A stretch of 21,850 bases of DNA from GCA-2730975 sp964576585 (GCA_964576585.1 CAZNWO010000049.1:1-21850), one strand, 5' to 3'; positions 14,359-21,850 are shown, counted from the stretch's first letter. Notes: generated by a model not told the origin, from the letters alone. Numbers and translations: made by a program.

Positions 14359-15650
14359 AGCTCGCCTTCATCACCCCGGGAACGGGGAATTACTATTGCG
14401 GCGTGTGCATGCGCGACAATTCCTTGGCTCGAAACCTAATAGATGCGGGTCATGAAGTAACCATGCTGCCCACCTACTTGCCCCACTTTCTAGACGAGGA
14501 AAATGTGGCAGAGGAACAGCCCATTTTCTTCGGAGGCATCAATGTCTACCTTCAGCACAAATTCTCACTGTTTCGACACACTCCGGAATGGCTTGACAAG
14601 GCTTTGGACTGCAAATGGCTCCTGCGGAAGGCTTCAGAGCGAAGCGGAATGACTTCCAGCAAAGACTTAGGAGAAATCACAATATCAACCTTTAAAGCCG
14701 AAAATGGTCCGCTAGCCAAGGAAGTGAAAAAAGTGGTGGATTGGTTCAAACAGCACGAAAAGCCCGATGTGATCCTCTTGTCCACGATTCTCCTGGCAGG
14801 GCTAGGGCGAGTCTTGAAGCAGGAACTTGAAGTCCCCGTTTACGGCTTTCTGCAGGGAGAGGACTCTTTTCTCGACTCGCTCCTACCGGAATACCGAAAC
14901 GTCGCCATGGAATTGCTGAGATCGGATGCATCCGATCTCGATGGCTTCATCACTCCAAGCAAATACTTTGGGGAGCAAATGTCGGGCAAGCTGAACTTAC
15001 CAAAGGACAGGTTGCACCACCTGCCCAACGGAATAACGCTGGACGGATACTCTCCTGCAAAAGAACCGCCCAAGACGCTTTCCTTGGGATTCCTTGCCCG
15101 GCAATGCCCGATCAAGGGGTTGGATTTATTGGTGGATGCCTACCTGGAAATTATGGAGCGAGGTAACTTCGGTGAACTGGAGCTTCATGTTGCCGGAGGC
15201 ATGACGGAAGACGATGAACCCTATGTAGAGGAACAGAAAAAAAAGCTTCGTTCCGCAGGCTTTATTGAAAAAGCTTTCTTTCATCCCAACATTAGCAGGG
15301 ACTCCAAAATCGCTTTCCTGAAAAAACTGACGTTGTTCTCCGTTCCTGCTCGTTTTCCCGAGGCTTTTGGACTTTACGTGCTGGAAGCATTAGCAGCCGG
15401 GGTACCAGTGGTACTCCCTAGGGAAGGTGCCTTTCCCGAGATAGTCGAAGCTACCTCAGCGGGCGAACTGTACGAACCCAACGAACCCAAAGCCCTTGCC
15501 GATGCACTGGAGAAAACCCTTTCCAACCCCAAGGAAGCTCACGCCATGGGCTTGCGGGGCCATGAAAAGGTGATCAGTCTTTTCTCCAACGAAAAACTTG
15601 CCAAACAACTCGTGGAAGACATTCTCGCAAACCACGGAAGCAAAGACTAA
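14355..15650 (+). CDS. GT4-family glycosyltransferase
   Basis: A 431-residue GT-B glycosyltransferase. Translation begins at GTG 14355 within the stop of the halogenase-like gene (GTGA), with AAAGG at 14343-14347, so the two proteins are coupled. The N-terminal TPGTGNYYCGVCMRDN motif is typical of a GT4 branch that I associate with planctomycete and verrucomicrobial genomes. A PNG loop lies after the linker and the donor-binding EX7E motif is seen at Glu336-Glu344 (EAFGLYVLE). The likely role is transfer of a sugar from a nucleotide donor to the product of the cluster, or to a lipid or polymer. Donor and acceptor are unknown. A 22-base perfect palindrome lies within the coding sequence. Confidence 0.88.
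   Translation: MKLAFITPGTGNYYCGVCMRDNSLARNLIDAGHEVTMLPTYLPHFLDEENVAEEQPIFFGGINVYLQHKFSLFRHTPEWLDKALDCKWLLRKASERSGMTSSKDLGEITISTFKAENGPLAKEVKKVVDWFKQHEKPDVILLSTILLAGLGRVLKQELEVPVYGFLQGEDSFLDSLLPEYRNVAMELLRSDASDLDGFITPSKYFGEQMSGKLNLPKDRLHHLPNGITLDGYSPAKEPPKTLSLGFLARQCPIKGLDLLVDAYLEIMERGNFGELELHVAGGMTEDDEPYVEEQKKKLRSAGFIEKAFFHPNISRDSKIAFLKKLTLFSVPARFPEAFGLYVLEALAAGVPVVLPREGAFPEIVEATSAGELYEPNEPKALADALEKTLSNPKEAHAMGLRGHEKVISLFSNEKLAKQLVEDILANHGSKD
14918..14939 (+). repeat. Perfect 22-base palindrome within the glycosyltransferase gene
   Basis: The half-site GAGATCGGATG (14918-14928) is followed directly by its exact reverse complement (14929-14939), with no spacer. In RNA it could form a hairpin of about nine pairs with a four-base loop. 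It encodes the middle of the LLRSDASDLDG segment, so it may be chance, but such a length is rare. Confidence 0.75.
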
Positions 15651-15660
15651 ATCAAACTTC

Positions 15661-16110
15661 ATGACATCACAATTTTCCATCAAACGACGCGTAGAATTCG
15701 CTGAGACCGACCTAGCCGGCATCATGCACTTCACGCACTTTTACCGATGGATGGAGGTCTGCGAACATGAGTTCTTGCGATCCTTGGGTCTCTGCATCGA
15801 CTTCAACAAAGGGGAAGAACGGATCGGGTGGCCAAGGGTAAAAACGACCTGTCGATTTAAGAGACCCCTACGGTTCGAGGAGGAAGTTGAAGTCCTTCTG
15901 ATCGTCAAAGAGATTAGGGATCGTTCAATCGCTTATGACTTTCAGTTCTGGAAGACCGAGAACGGCGAACGCGTCAAGGCTGCATCCGGAGAAACAATCG
16001 CCGCGTGCGTAAGCTTCGACCCCGACACTCACGTCATGACTCCGGTACCAATTCCCGAAGCATTCCTGGAAAAAATCAAGGCATGTCCCAACGGCAGCGA
16101 GGGGCAGTGA
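15661..16110 (+). CDS. 4-hydroxybenzoyl-CoA thioesterase-like hotdog protein
   Basis: A 149-residue hotdog-fold acyl-CoA thioesterase. The motif RVEFAETDLAGIMHFTHFYRW carries Asp17 at the position of the catalytic Asp17 of Pseudomonas 4-hydroxybenzoyl-CoA thioesterase, and the long helix MEVCEHEF follows. The ATG at 15661 was chosen because it starts the domain directly and sits 10 bases after the glycosyltransferase stop. An upstream ATG at 15598 would add 21 residues that overlap the previous gene. Many members of this family act on short or branched acyl-CoA, so aryl substrate preference is inferred from the neighbouring chorismate lyase-like and PaaK-like genes. It is the last gene before a 79-base gap. 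Confidence 0.85.
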   Translation: MTSQFSIKRRVEFAETDLAGIMHFTHFYRWMEVCEHEFLRSLGLCIDFNKGEERIGWPRVKTTCRFKRPLRFEEEVEVLLIVKEIRDRSIAYDFQFWKTENGERVKAASGETIAACVSFDPDTHVMTPVPIPEAFLEKIKACPNGSEGQ

Positions 16111-16133
16111 GTTACCAATAAGAAAACCAGAGC

Positions 16134-16161
16134 TTAAACAGAAACTCTAAAAACTTAATAA
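16134..16161 (+). promoter_or_regulatory. Possible promoter before the DMT-like gene
   Basis: TTAAAC (16134-16139) and TAATAA (16156-16161) are separated by 16 bases in the 79-base gap. The transcript would start about 20 bases before the ATG at 16190 and would include the strong ribosome binding site. The match to consensus is modest. Confidence 0.3.
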
Positions 16162-16172
16162 CCACCTGCGCT

Positions 16173-16180
16173 AAAGGAGA
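16173..16180 (+). promoter_or_regulatory. Strong ribosome binding site AAAGGAGA
   Basis: AAAGGAGA lies 9 bases before ATG 16190, in a cluster where most starts lack such a site. It suggests independent, efficient translation of the membrane protein. Confidence 0.75.
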
Positions 16181-16189
16181 CCAAGAATT

Positions 16190-16702
16190 ATGCATTACTT
16201 ACACTTTGCCTTGCTCACGGTCGTTTGTTGGGGAACATACGGAGTTTGCATGCACATCGGGGCAAGCAACATGGGAGACAAGGAAAATGGTCGCATTATG
16301 GCTTTTCTCTGGGTAGGGCTCGCCTATTTCATCACTGCAGTCGTTGCTCCCATTATCATCCTAAAACTTAAGGGAGGAAACATTGCATTCTGGACTTATC
16401 CCGCAAAGGGTTGGCAATGGTCCTTGTTTGCAGGGACATTGGGTGCGATTGGAGCTTTAGGTGTACTGCTTGCATTTGGCAAAATGCCATCTCCAGCCTA
16501 CGTACCCGTCATCATGTCCATCATCTTTGCAGGAGCACCGATTGTGAACGCACTCGTAAACACTACCAAGGAAAACAATTGGGCCAACGTAAAGCTGCCA
16601 TTTGTGGCGGGAATTTGCTTGGCAGCACTGGGTGGATATCTCGTAACAAAACACGCGCCCAAGCCGAACAAGCCTCCCGCTAAGGTCGCGACGAAACCCT
16701 GA
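16190..16702 (+). CDS. Half-size DMT/EamA-like membrane protein
   Basis: A 170-residue protein with about five hydrophobic segments (near residues 5-22, 37-62, 73-95, 100-120 and 133-153) and a basic, proline-rich C-terminal tail. The WGTYGVCMHIG start of the first helix and the overall layout are like the first half of a drug/metabolite transporter. With a single half, a functional transporter would need a homodimer. It has the strongest ribosome binding site in the cluster. Export of the pathway product is a reasonable inference, but no substrate is indicated and the family match rests on topology. The next gene follows by 13 bases. Confidence 0.65.
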   Translation: MHYLHFALLTVVCWGTYGVCMHIGASNMGDKENGRIMAFLWVGLAYFITAVVAPIIILKLKGGNIAFWTYPAKGWQWSLFAGTLGAIGALGVLLAFGKMPSPAYVPVIMSIIFAGAPIVNALVNTTKENNWANVKLPFVAGICLAALGGYLVTKHAPKPNKPPAKVATKP

Positions 16703-16715
16703 CCCGAAACTCATC

Positions 16716-17963
16716 ATGCCCTATTCGACCGGGCAACTGGAAAAGCTAGGCGAAATACTTCCCGTTGTACTCAAGACCAATCTCTTTCAAAGAGAGAGGC
16801 TAAGACAATCCGGGGAGGAAGAAAAACTTCTTGAGCCTAGAGAATTCTTGGAACATTGCCCTTTCACGACAAAGGAAGAGCTTGCCAAGGATCATCTGGA
16901 GAATCCGCCTTACGGAACAAACCTGACTTTCCCGCTCGAGGATTACGTTCGCTTTCATCAAACCAGTGGGACGAAGGGAGCCCCCATGACTTGGCTCGAC
17001 ACCAGAGAAGACTGGGAATGGATGCTCGACAATTGGAACACGGTGCTGGATGCAGCGGAAGTAGAAACGAAGGCAACTTGCTTTTTCGCCTTTTCATTTG
17101 GTCCTTTCCTAGGATTCTGGACAGCTTTTGAAGCTGTGCATCGTAGAGGATGTCTAAGCATTCCCGCTGGTGGCATGAGCAGCGAGCAAAGGTTGCAGGC
17201 AATTCTCAACAGCAATGCGGATTACCTCTTCTGCACGCCTACCTATGCCTTGCACCTTACGGAAGTTGCTCGAGAAAAAAACTGGGACCTATCAAAGACC
17301 AATTTAAGAAAAATCATCGTTGCGGGTGAACCTGGTGGAAGTTCCCCCGAACTGCGTAAACAATTGCGCAAATTCTGGTTAGGGGCAGAAGTGTCGGATC
17401 ATTATGGAATGACGGAAGTCGGTCCCGCTGCCTACGAAAACCCTGATGAAGAGGGCAACCTGAGGATAATCCAAAAGAGTTTTCTGGCAGAGGTCGTTTC
17501 ACCTGAATCGGGAGAACCCGTCGATGAAGGTGAGCAAGGAGAACTTGTCCTCACCACCTTGGGCCGAATTGGATCACCTGTCTTCCGCTATAGAACCGGG
17601 GACTTGGTTGTTCCCAAGTGGAGCAAAGGGGAAGATGGTGAAACATGCCTTGATCTGATTGGCGGAATACTCGGAAGAACGGACGACATGGTGGTCGTAA
17701 GGGGAGTAAACCTATACCCTTCCTCAGTCGATTCCATTATCCGAAAATTTGATGAAGTTTCGGAATACCAAGTTGAAATCGACGAAAGAGAAACCATGAG
17801 CGAGGCAAGAATCAGAGTTGAAGCTTCAAGCGAAGTGACGGTGGCAATCGAAAAATCCCTGACGGAAGCCTTTTCGCTGCGAATTCCAGTGGAGTCCGTG
17901 CCCAAAGGATCACTGCCGCGCTTTGAAATGAAAGCCAAGCGTTGGATAAGAGTAGAGTCCTAA
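16716..17963 (+). CDS. PaaK-type aryl-CoA ligase (ANL family)
   Basis: A 415-residue ANL enzyme of the phenylacetate-CoA ligase type. The phosphate loop HQTSGTKGAP begins at residue 81, the YGMTE motif is at 230-234, YRTGDL and GRTDDMVVVRGVNLYPSSVD follow, and the C-terminal lid ends in RFEMKAKRW with the catalytic lysine Lys406. It is complete, unlike the first adenylating enzyme of the cluster, so it can form a CoA ester. Likely substrates are aryl or aryl-acetic acids. It starts at ATG 16716 with no clear ribosome binding site. Together with the hotdog thioesterase it would form and break an aryl thioester. It is the last gene of the plus-strand run, and the next genes point towards it from the other strand. 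Confidence 0.9.
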   Translation: MPYSTGQLEKLGEILPVVLKTNLFQRERLRQSGEEEKLLEPREFLEHCPFTTKEELAKDHLENPPYGTNLTFPLEDYVRFHQTSGTKGAPMTWLDTREDWEWMLDNWNTVLDAAEVETKATCFFAFSFGPFLGFWTAFEAVHRRGCLSIPAGGMSSEQRLQAILNSNADYLFCTPTYALHLTEVAREKNWDLSKTNLRKIIVAGEPGGSSPELRKQLRKFWLGAEVSDHYGMTEVGPAAYENPDEEGNLRIIQKSFLAEVVSPESGEPVDEGEQGELVLTTLGRIGSPVFRYRTGDLVVPKWSKGEDGETCLDLIGGILGRTDDMVVVRGVNLYPSSVDSIIRKFDEVSEYQVEIDERETMSEARIRVEASSEVTVAIEKSLTEAFSLRIPVESVPKGSLPRFEMKAKRWIRVES

Positions 17964-18007
17964 AGCCTAAGAAGTCGAGCATTGCCTTTCGAGAGCAAAG
18001 ACCTTCC

Positions 18008-18038
18008 CGCTCCTACCGTCCAACGATTCTAAGGAGCG
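18008..18038. other. Inverted repeat in the convergent gap
   Basis: CGCTCCT (18008-18014) and AGGAGCG (18032-18038) are perfect 7-base arms around 17 bases and reach into the end of the peptidase gene. It could serve as a bidirectional terminator in a convergent region, but no T-run is seen on either side. The 65-base gap 17964-18028 contains nothing else I can identify. Confidence 0.3.
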
Positions 18039-18991
18039 CCTTCAGCAGTCTTTGCAGGTAGGTAGACTCGCCCCATTTCGAGCAAAAGCTTTTCCAAGTT
18101 CAGGTAATAGTCAGCTTCCTTCATGTCCTTCTTTTGAGCTCTCAGAACAGCCATTTTCAACTCCAGTTCGTCACGAAGCTTTCTCTTTTCGGGAGAGAGC
18201 TTGCGATCCTCTTCACTGGACTGGACATGAATTTGGTGCGCTCGTAATCCATCGGGCAAAAGATTCTCCTCTGCACTACTCTTTGAAAGTCGAAGCCCTG
18301 AGTACCAATCCCCTTGGGTCCCCTTGCCGTCGCCATTATCGTCCAAGAGGGAATGCTCCGTTGGAAGTCTGCCTTCCTTTATGTAAAAGTCGTTCGTTCG
18401 ACGCGTGGCCAGCAGCCATGCCTCAAGAAGAGAGGTCTGGTCATCCTTGTCCAAATCGGCGGCAGAATCCATCAACGCCAGTGGAAAGAAACCCCCGAAA
18501 TGACAGAAGTTCCGCTCGTGTCCACTGCGGGTCGCAGTAATCAAGACACGCCCTTTCCCACTCAAATAGCTAAGGAAAGGGGCACTGCAAGAAGAGCAGT
18601 TGATGACGACCAAAGGACGATCAAATGGCTCGAGCCACTCAGCAAGTTCCTTGGCTTCAAGATCGGGGCCGATCAAGTTGAACTTCGCTTCCTTGCCATT
18701 GTATGTGCCATGTCCGATCAAGACGACCCACAGGGGTTGTATCCCCTGCTTAGGCACATTTCTGAAAAAATCTTGAAGGAACTTTTTTTGACCACCGATT
18801 AACCCTTTCCCCACCTCAGTAAAATCCATGCCGGCCTTTTCGGAAACGCTTCTCCAAGACTCGAACCATTTATCGAAGCTTCCTCCATATTCCGGAGTGC
18901 CCGAAGCACCTTTCACCACTAAGAGTCCGGGTTTCTCGGCTCCTGAAAGAATGGTTGCGCAAAGACAAAATGAAATAGACCAAAAACGCAT
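18029..18991 (-). CDS. Secreted caspase/legumain-like (C13/C14-type) peptidase
   Basis: A 320-residue exported protein. The start ATG at 18991 overlaps the stop of the upstream gene (TGATG) and has AAAGGA 8 bases before it (19000-19005 on the plus strand), so it is coupled to that gene. A short signal peptide ends near LSGA. The catalytic dyad of the clan CD fold is visible: a hydrophobic strand ending WVVLIGHG with His94, then a strand ending VVINCSSCSAP with Cys135 (or Cys132). The C-terminal region is basic and helical. Family membership is inferred from the HG and SC strand pattern and the lack of other candidates. An acidic insert with DDNGDGKG (an EF-hand-like loop) suggests calcium or a processing loop. 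Targets are unknown. A role in envelope-protein turnover is possible. Confidence 0.7.
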   Translation of the reverse strand: MRFWSISFCLCATILSGAEKPGLLVVKGASGTPEYGGSFDKWFESWRSVSEKAGMDFTEVGKGLIGGQKKFLQDFFRNVPKQGIQPLWVVLIGHGTYNGKEAKFNLIGPDLEAKELAEWLEPFDRPLVVINCSSCSAPFLSYLSGKGRVLITATRSGHERNFCHFGGFFPLALMDSAADLDKDDQTSLLEAWLLATRRTNDFYIKEGRLPTEHSLLDDNGDGKGTQGDWYSGLRLSKSSAEENLLPDGLRAHQIHVQSSEEDRKLSPEKRKLRDELELKMAVLRAQKKDMKEADYYLNLEKLLLEMGRVYLPAKTAEGAP

Positions 18992-21327
18992 CACGGAAGT
19001 CCTTTCCTTCGGCGGAGAAACCATTCGAGAACAAAACAAACTAGGGCTAGCAAGAAGAGAGGGAATTGATGCCACGCAGGAGAATGCACCATTTCCGTTA
19101 CAGGCATCTTTAGGTTGGAAAGCATCGACCCGAATTGATCGAGCTCTTTCGGCTCAAGTGTTCTCCCTCCGGTCTTGTCGGCAAGATTCTCCAGCAACTC
19201 CGAGTCAGGAGCCAACGAACGATACTCTTTCGACAAGAAATCCGTTTCCCAACCTGTGCGACTGGTGCCTAAGACTAAACCGTCGGCATCGCGAGCTTCC
19301 GCCTCCACCAAGTAAGCGCCCGAGGAACGCTCGATGAAGCCCGAGGAGTAAACGCCCTCCTTCTCTTCATGCTCAGAGGCGGTTAGATGAATTACGTCAG
19401 GAGAATCCAGTTTACGAACTTTGAGGGAAACGCGGCAATCATGGACACTCCTGAAATCTTCGTTACGTACGGCGACTGTTATTTCCCTTCCCAATTCAGA
19501 AGATGAACCATCTACATTCAGCTCGAAGAAAGAGGGTACATCGGCAACCAACCAACGAACCAACTGCCTCCAAGCCTGAGCCATGTCCTTGTGATGATCG
19601 GGTTCAGAGAAACCCCACCGCCAAAAATCGCCCAATAAAAGTGCGGCAACGCGACCACGACCAAACCTGTGGGCGACGAAGGCAGGAAAAGATTCCGCCT
19701 TCCCCTTCACTCCCACCGTGGCAAGAACGGATGCCCCGGGTTTGACTCCTCGAACTCGATTAAGCGAAGAAAATGCACCCATCCCGGCAATGCGCTCCTT
19801 CTCGCCGGATTCGTTTTCACGCAAGCGCATCCATGGCTGCAGCCAGCCTTGTCGCGTCAATCTGAAATGCAATTCGGTCAAGGCGGGCACCTTCAGCATG
19901 CGATCAAGATAAACGGGCAGCAGCTCACCTATCCCTGTATTCTCATACTTCCCCTGACGAAAGGATTCCTGTCCGCCAAGCATGAGCAAACCGCCTCCCC
20001 GACGATTGACGTACTCTCTGAGAAGCGAATGTTGCCCAGAGGAAAAGAACGCAGCTTCCAGATCGTCGACTATTACCGCATCATAAGAAAACAAATCCTC
20101 TCGGGAAGAAGGGAACCCTGCCTTCAGCTCTTCTCCATCTCGGGTGTCCAGCCTAATCAAGACGGGCTTGTCGTAATCCTCTGCATCCTGATCCTCGTTT
20201 TTGAATCCACGGAAAAGAGGGTTGGTGGTTTCGCCGATTCTGCCCTTGAATGCAAACTTTGGCTCTTTCTTCGCGATTCGCACTAGTCCTACCAACGACA
20301 CCTTGTCATCCTCGCTCAAAGCTCGCTTCAAGAACTTGTACTCCCAATTGGCTCGCCCGGAAACATAAAGCACTCGGCGAATCGATTCACCACGCTCTAC
20401 TACAACCAATCGTGAGTTATTTGCCAAGGTGGCCTCGGGTTGTTCGCTTGAAACACTTGCTGACAGACGGTAAAAAAGCGTCCCTCCTCCCGCCGGTCTG
20501 ACTTGGAAGCGAAAGCTGAGGTTGGATTCCGAACCAGTTAGTTGCCGGGATTGCTCCTGGGCCGCCCCAGATGAGGAGCCATTAAAGTCGAGTTTTTGCA
20601 AACGCACCAGCAATTCCTCTCCCTCGCACCCTCGAGTTTGAATCTTTGCAGAAATTGTAACGGGCGCATCTTCAAAGACGGTTTGCGTTGCCAGAACTTT
20701 TCCAACGGAAACGTCACGACCGGGATGCCCATCGCCAAAAACAACTGGGAAAACGGGCGGTAATTCCGGGAGCGACGAAAGGTCTGTAGACAAGTCGGTG
20801 GCAACGCCATCCGTGAAGACCAACACTCCTGCCAAAGGCTGGCTCTTGAACCGGTTTGCAAGCGTTACAAGAGCTTCGCCCAATTCGGAAGCGGATCCAT
20901 CGAAGTTCAAGTTTTCGAAACCAGCGAGCGTATTGAGGCGAGAATCAAAGCTGTATCGCTTCAACCTGAATTTCTCTTCGAGTCCAGCTTGCCAACCTGC
21001 ACCACCTGAAACCAGTGCATCTCTAACCATTGATGCCCTGTTTTTACTTTTGCCTTTGTCGGCAAGGTTCATTCCCTCGCCCGTATCTACAAGCACGGCA
21101 ATCAAGTTGGCCTGCGGTTTGGCTTTTTCCCGAACAACCATCGGTTCGAGAAGGCAAACGAGCAAGAGGAAGACACCCAAAACCTTCAAGGCAGCACAAG
21201 AAAGTCCAATGCTCCGATCAACCGGAGCTCGACGATAAGCCCATAGAACGAAAATGATCGCGAGAACCAAAACGAGCAGCAGGAGAAACCACCAATCCTT
21301 ACCGGAAAAATATAATGAGTTGGCCAT
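18991..21327 (-). CDS. Membrane protein with degenerate vWA and GATase-like domains
   Basis: A 778-residue inner-membrane protein. Start ATG at 21327 has GGAAG 5 bases upstream (21333-21337). A TTG at 21348 lies further up without support. Two helices at about residues 12-31 and 43-61 anchor it, followed by a vWA-like fold opening with VLVDTGEGM (Asp81). The usual DxSxS metal motif reads DTGEG, so the metal site is degenerate. VLVFTDG marks the next vWA strand. A glutamine-amidotransferase-like domain follows with VLYVSGRANWEY, IVDDLE and GGGLLMLGG, without a clear catalytic Cys. A beta-rich region precedes a final helix and an RRRKG tail. This architecture recurs in MoxR/DUF58/BatA-type operons of planctomycetes and verrucomicrobia. 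Its role is unknown and is thought to be in the envelope. Confidence 0.85.
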   Translation of the reverse strand: MANSLYFSGKDWWFLLLLVLVLAIIFVLWAYRRAPVDRSIGLSCAALKVLGVFLLLVCLLEPMVVREKAKPQANLIAVLVDTGEGMNLADKGKSKNRASMVRDALVSGGAGWQAGLEEKFRLKRYSFDSRLNTLAGFENLNFDGSASELGEALVTLANRFKSQPLAGVLVFTDGVATDLSTDLSSLPELPPVFPVVFGDGHPGRDVSVGKVLATQTVFEDAPVTISAKIQTRGCEGEELLVRLQKLDFNGSSSGAAQEQSRQLTGSESNLSFRFQVRPAGGGTLFYRLSASVSSEQPEATLANNSRLVVVERGESIRRVLYVSGRANWEYKFLKRALSEDDKVSLVGLVRIAKKEPKFAFKGRIGETTNPLFRGFKNEDQDAEDYDKPVLIRLDTRDGEELKAGFPSSREDLFSYDAVIVDDLEAAFFSSGQHSLLREYVNRRGGGLLMLGGQESFRQGKYENTGIGELLPVYLDRMLKVPALTELHFRLTRQGWLQPWMRLRENESGEKERIAGMGAFSSLNRVRGVKPGASVLATVGVKGKAESFPAFVAHRFGRGRVAALLLGDFWRWGFSEPDHHKDMAQAWRQLVRWLVADVPSFFELNVDGSSSELGREITVAVRNEDFRSVHDCRVSLKVRKLDSPDVIHLTASEHEEKEGVYSSGFIERSSGAYLVEAEARDADGLVLGTSRTGWETDFLSKEYRSLAPDSELLENLADKTGGRTLEPKELDQFGSMLSNLKMPVTEMVHSPAWHQFPLFLLALVCFVLEWFLRRRKGLP

Positions 21328-21371
21328 TGAGACTTCCGGACTCCCCAAAGGTGCGTTGATAGGAGCTAAGA

Positions 21372-21850
21372 CTACTTTCCCTTGCCCAAACGCTCGTAGT
21401 ATCGCCTTACCAGCTCATCGAACTTTTCGGGGACAGGATCTCGATCGATAGGAACAAGCGCCTTGTCCGACCTGCGCTTGGCTAGCTCTTGGGCAAGAAG
21501 CCTTCGCAACTCATTCAACGGCTTGAGAAGATTGGCATCCACAAGATCCCATTCGGGTTCTTTGCCATGCCGTTTGAACTCTCTATTCAGTTTGCGCATA
21601 TCCTCCCGAACGCGAACCAACTTTTCGCGAACACTCGGCAAGTCCAAGGATTCCTCGACGTCACGCAAGCGGTCCGTCCAGCGCCTGTTGTCTTCCCCGG
21701 TAATCGGACGACTGCCGGAATTCGCCTCGAGACCTTCCCCAAGAAAAGATGCATTGCCTTGTCCAACGGATTGGCTTGAGCTCTGTCCATTCGGGCTTTG
21801 CGACTCTTGTGTCGATTTCCCTTTTCGCTCACTTGCGTCCCCTTTTTCGG
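21372..21850 (-). CDS. 3' end of a large protein of the MoxR/vWA operon (partial)
   Basis: An open frame of 158 codons runs from the window edge to a TAG at 21372-21374, with no stop upstream, so it is the C-terminal part of a longer gene and not a small gene starting inside. The N-terminal visible part is rich in Ser, Gln and Gly. The rest is a charged, probably helical region ending in ALVPIDRDPVP, then LVRRYYERLG and a basic tail. That ending is typical of the large membrane proteins found beside the vWA/GATase gene in planctomycete and verrucomicrobial genomes. The next gene starts 44 bases on. Its function is unknown. Confidence 0.75.
   Translation of the reverse strand, partial: EKGDASERKGKSTQESQSPNGQSSSQSVGQGNASFLGEGLEANSGSRPITGEDNRRWTDRLRDVEESLDLPSVREKLVRVREDMRKLNREFKRHGKEPEWDLVDANLLKPLNELRRLLAQELAKRRSDKALVPIDRDPVPEKFDELVRRYYERLGKGK

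Noticed and set aside
6113..17963. Aryl-polyene, flexirubin or xanthomonadin cluster
   Set aside because: Chorismate lyase, halogenase-like and thioesterase genes fit, but no ketosynthase, acyl carrier protein, ketoreductase or dehydratase is present in the window.
18008..18038. Strong bidirectional terminator between the convergent operons
   Set aside because: The 7-base inverted repeat is perfect but the loop is 17 bases and no T-run follows, so only a weak feature was kept.
18052..18802. Plus-strand open frames opposite the peptidase gene
   Set aside because: The peptidase frame has a signal peptide, a catalytic dyad and a coupled start. The opposite frames have no recognisable content.
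21372..21668. Small gene of 98 codons on the minus strand
   Set aside because: The frame is open to the window edge with coding-like content, so it is the end of a longer gene rather than a small gene from an internal TTG.
1..21850. CRISPR array, insertion sequence or prophage
   Set aside because: No spaced direct repeats, transposase, integrase or phage structural gene was seen on either strand.

Overview
The window looks like a chromosomal segment of a bacterium from the Planctomycetota-Verrucomicrobiota-Chlamydiota group, most likely a verrucomicrobial or planctomycete-like marine or environmental lineage. The grounds are several secreted PQQ-like beta-propeller proteins with the 'WxxWRG/WPxWGG' N-terminal signature, a DUF3311 plus sodium:solute symporter pair, a large membrane protein with a degenerate vWA domain and a GATase-like domain next to a protein ending in 'ALVPIDRDPVP...LVRRYY', frequent TTG/GTG starts and many starts without a Shine-Dalgarno. 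The taxonomic call is inference. Base composition is roughly balanced by eye, coding density is very high, and no gene-free stretch reaches 300 bases (the longest is about 196 bases at 27-222).

Layout. (1) 1-26 is the 3' end of a tRNA gene, probably tRNA-Leu, followed by a stem-loop and a possible promoter. (2) 223-6049 (+): a large propeller lipoprotein, a second secreted propeller, a DUF3311 small membrane protein and a sodium:solute symporter. (3) 6113-17963 (+): eleven genes in one direction that look like an aromatic-metabolite pathway. They are a 362-residue adenylating enzyme without its C-terminal domain (EhpF-like), an acylating aldehyde-dehydrogenase-type reductase, an iron-dependent alcohol dehydrogenase, a secreted BamB-like propeller, a HemW-like radical SAM protein, a chorismate lyase-like protein, a flavin-dependent halogenase-like protein, a GT4 glycosyltransferase, a hotdog thioesterase, a half-size DMT-like membrane protein and a PaaK-type aryl-CoA ligase. 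(4) 18029-21850 (-), convergent with the cluster: a caspase/legumain-like secreted peptidase, a two-helix vWA/GATase membrane protein and the 3' end of a further large gene that runs off the window.

How the genes may work together (inference): the chorismate lyase-like protein would make a hydroxybenzoate. The EhpF-like enzyme would adenylate an aryl carboxylate, the ALDH-like enzyme would reduce it to an aldehyde, and the Fe-alcohol dehydrogenase would reduce that to an alcohol. The halogenase-like flavoprotein, the radical SAM protein and the glycosyltransferase would decorate the product, while the PaaK-type ligase and the thioesterase would make and break an aryl-CoA. The DMT-like protein, the symporter and the periplasmic propellers could handle transport or the extracytoplasmic side. 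No ketosynthase, acyl carrier protein or dehydratase is present, so this is not a canonical aryl-polyene or flexirubin cluster. I know of no described pathway with this exact set, and it is the most interesting content of the window.
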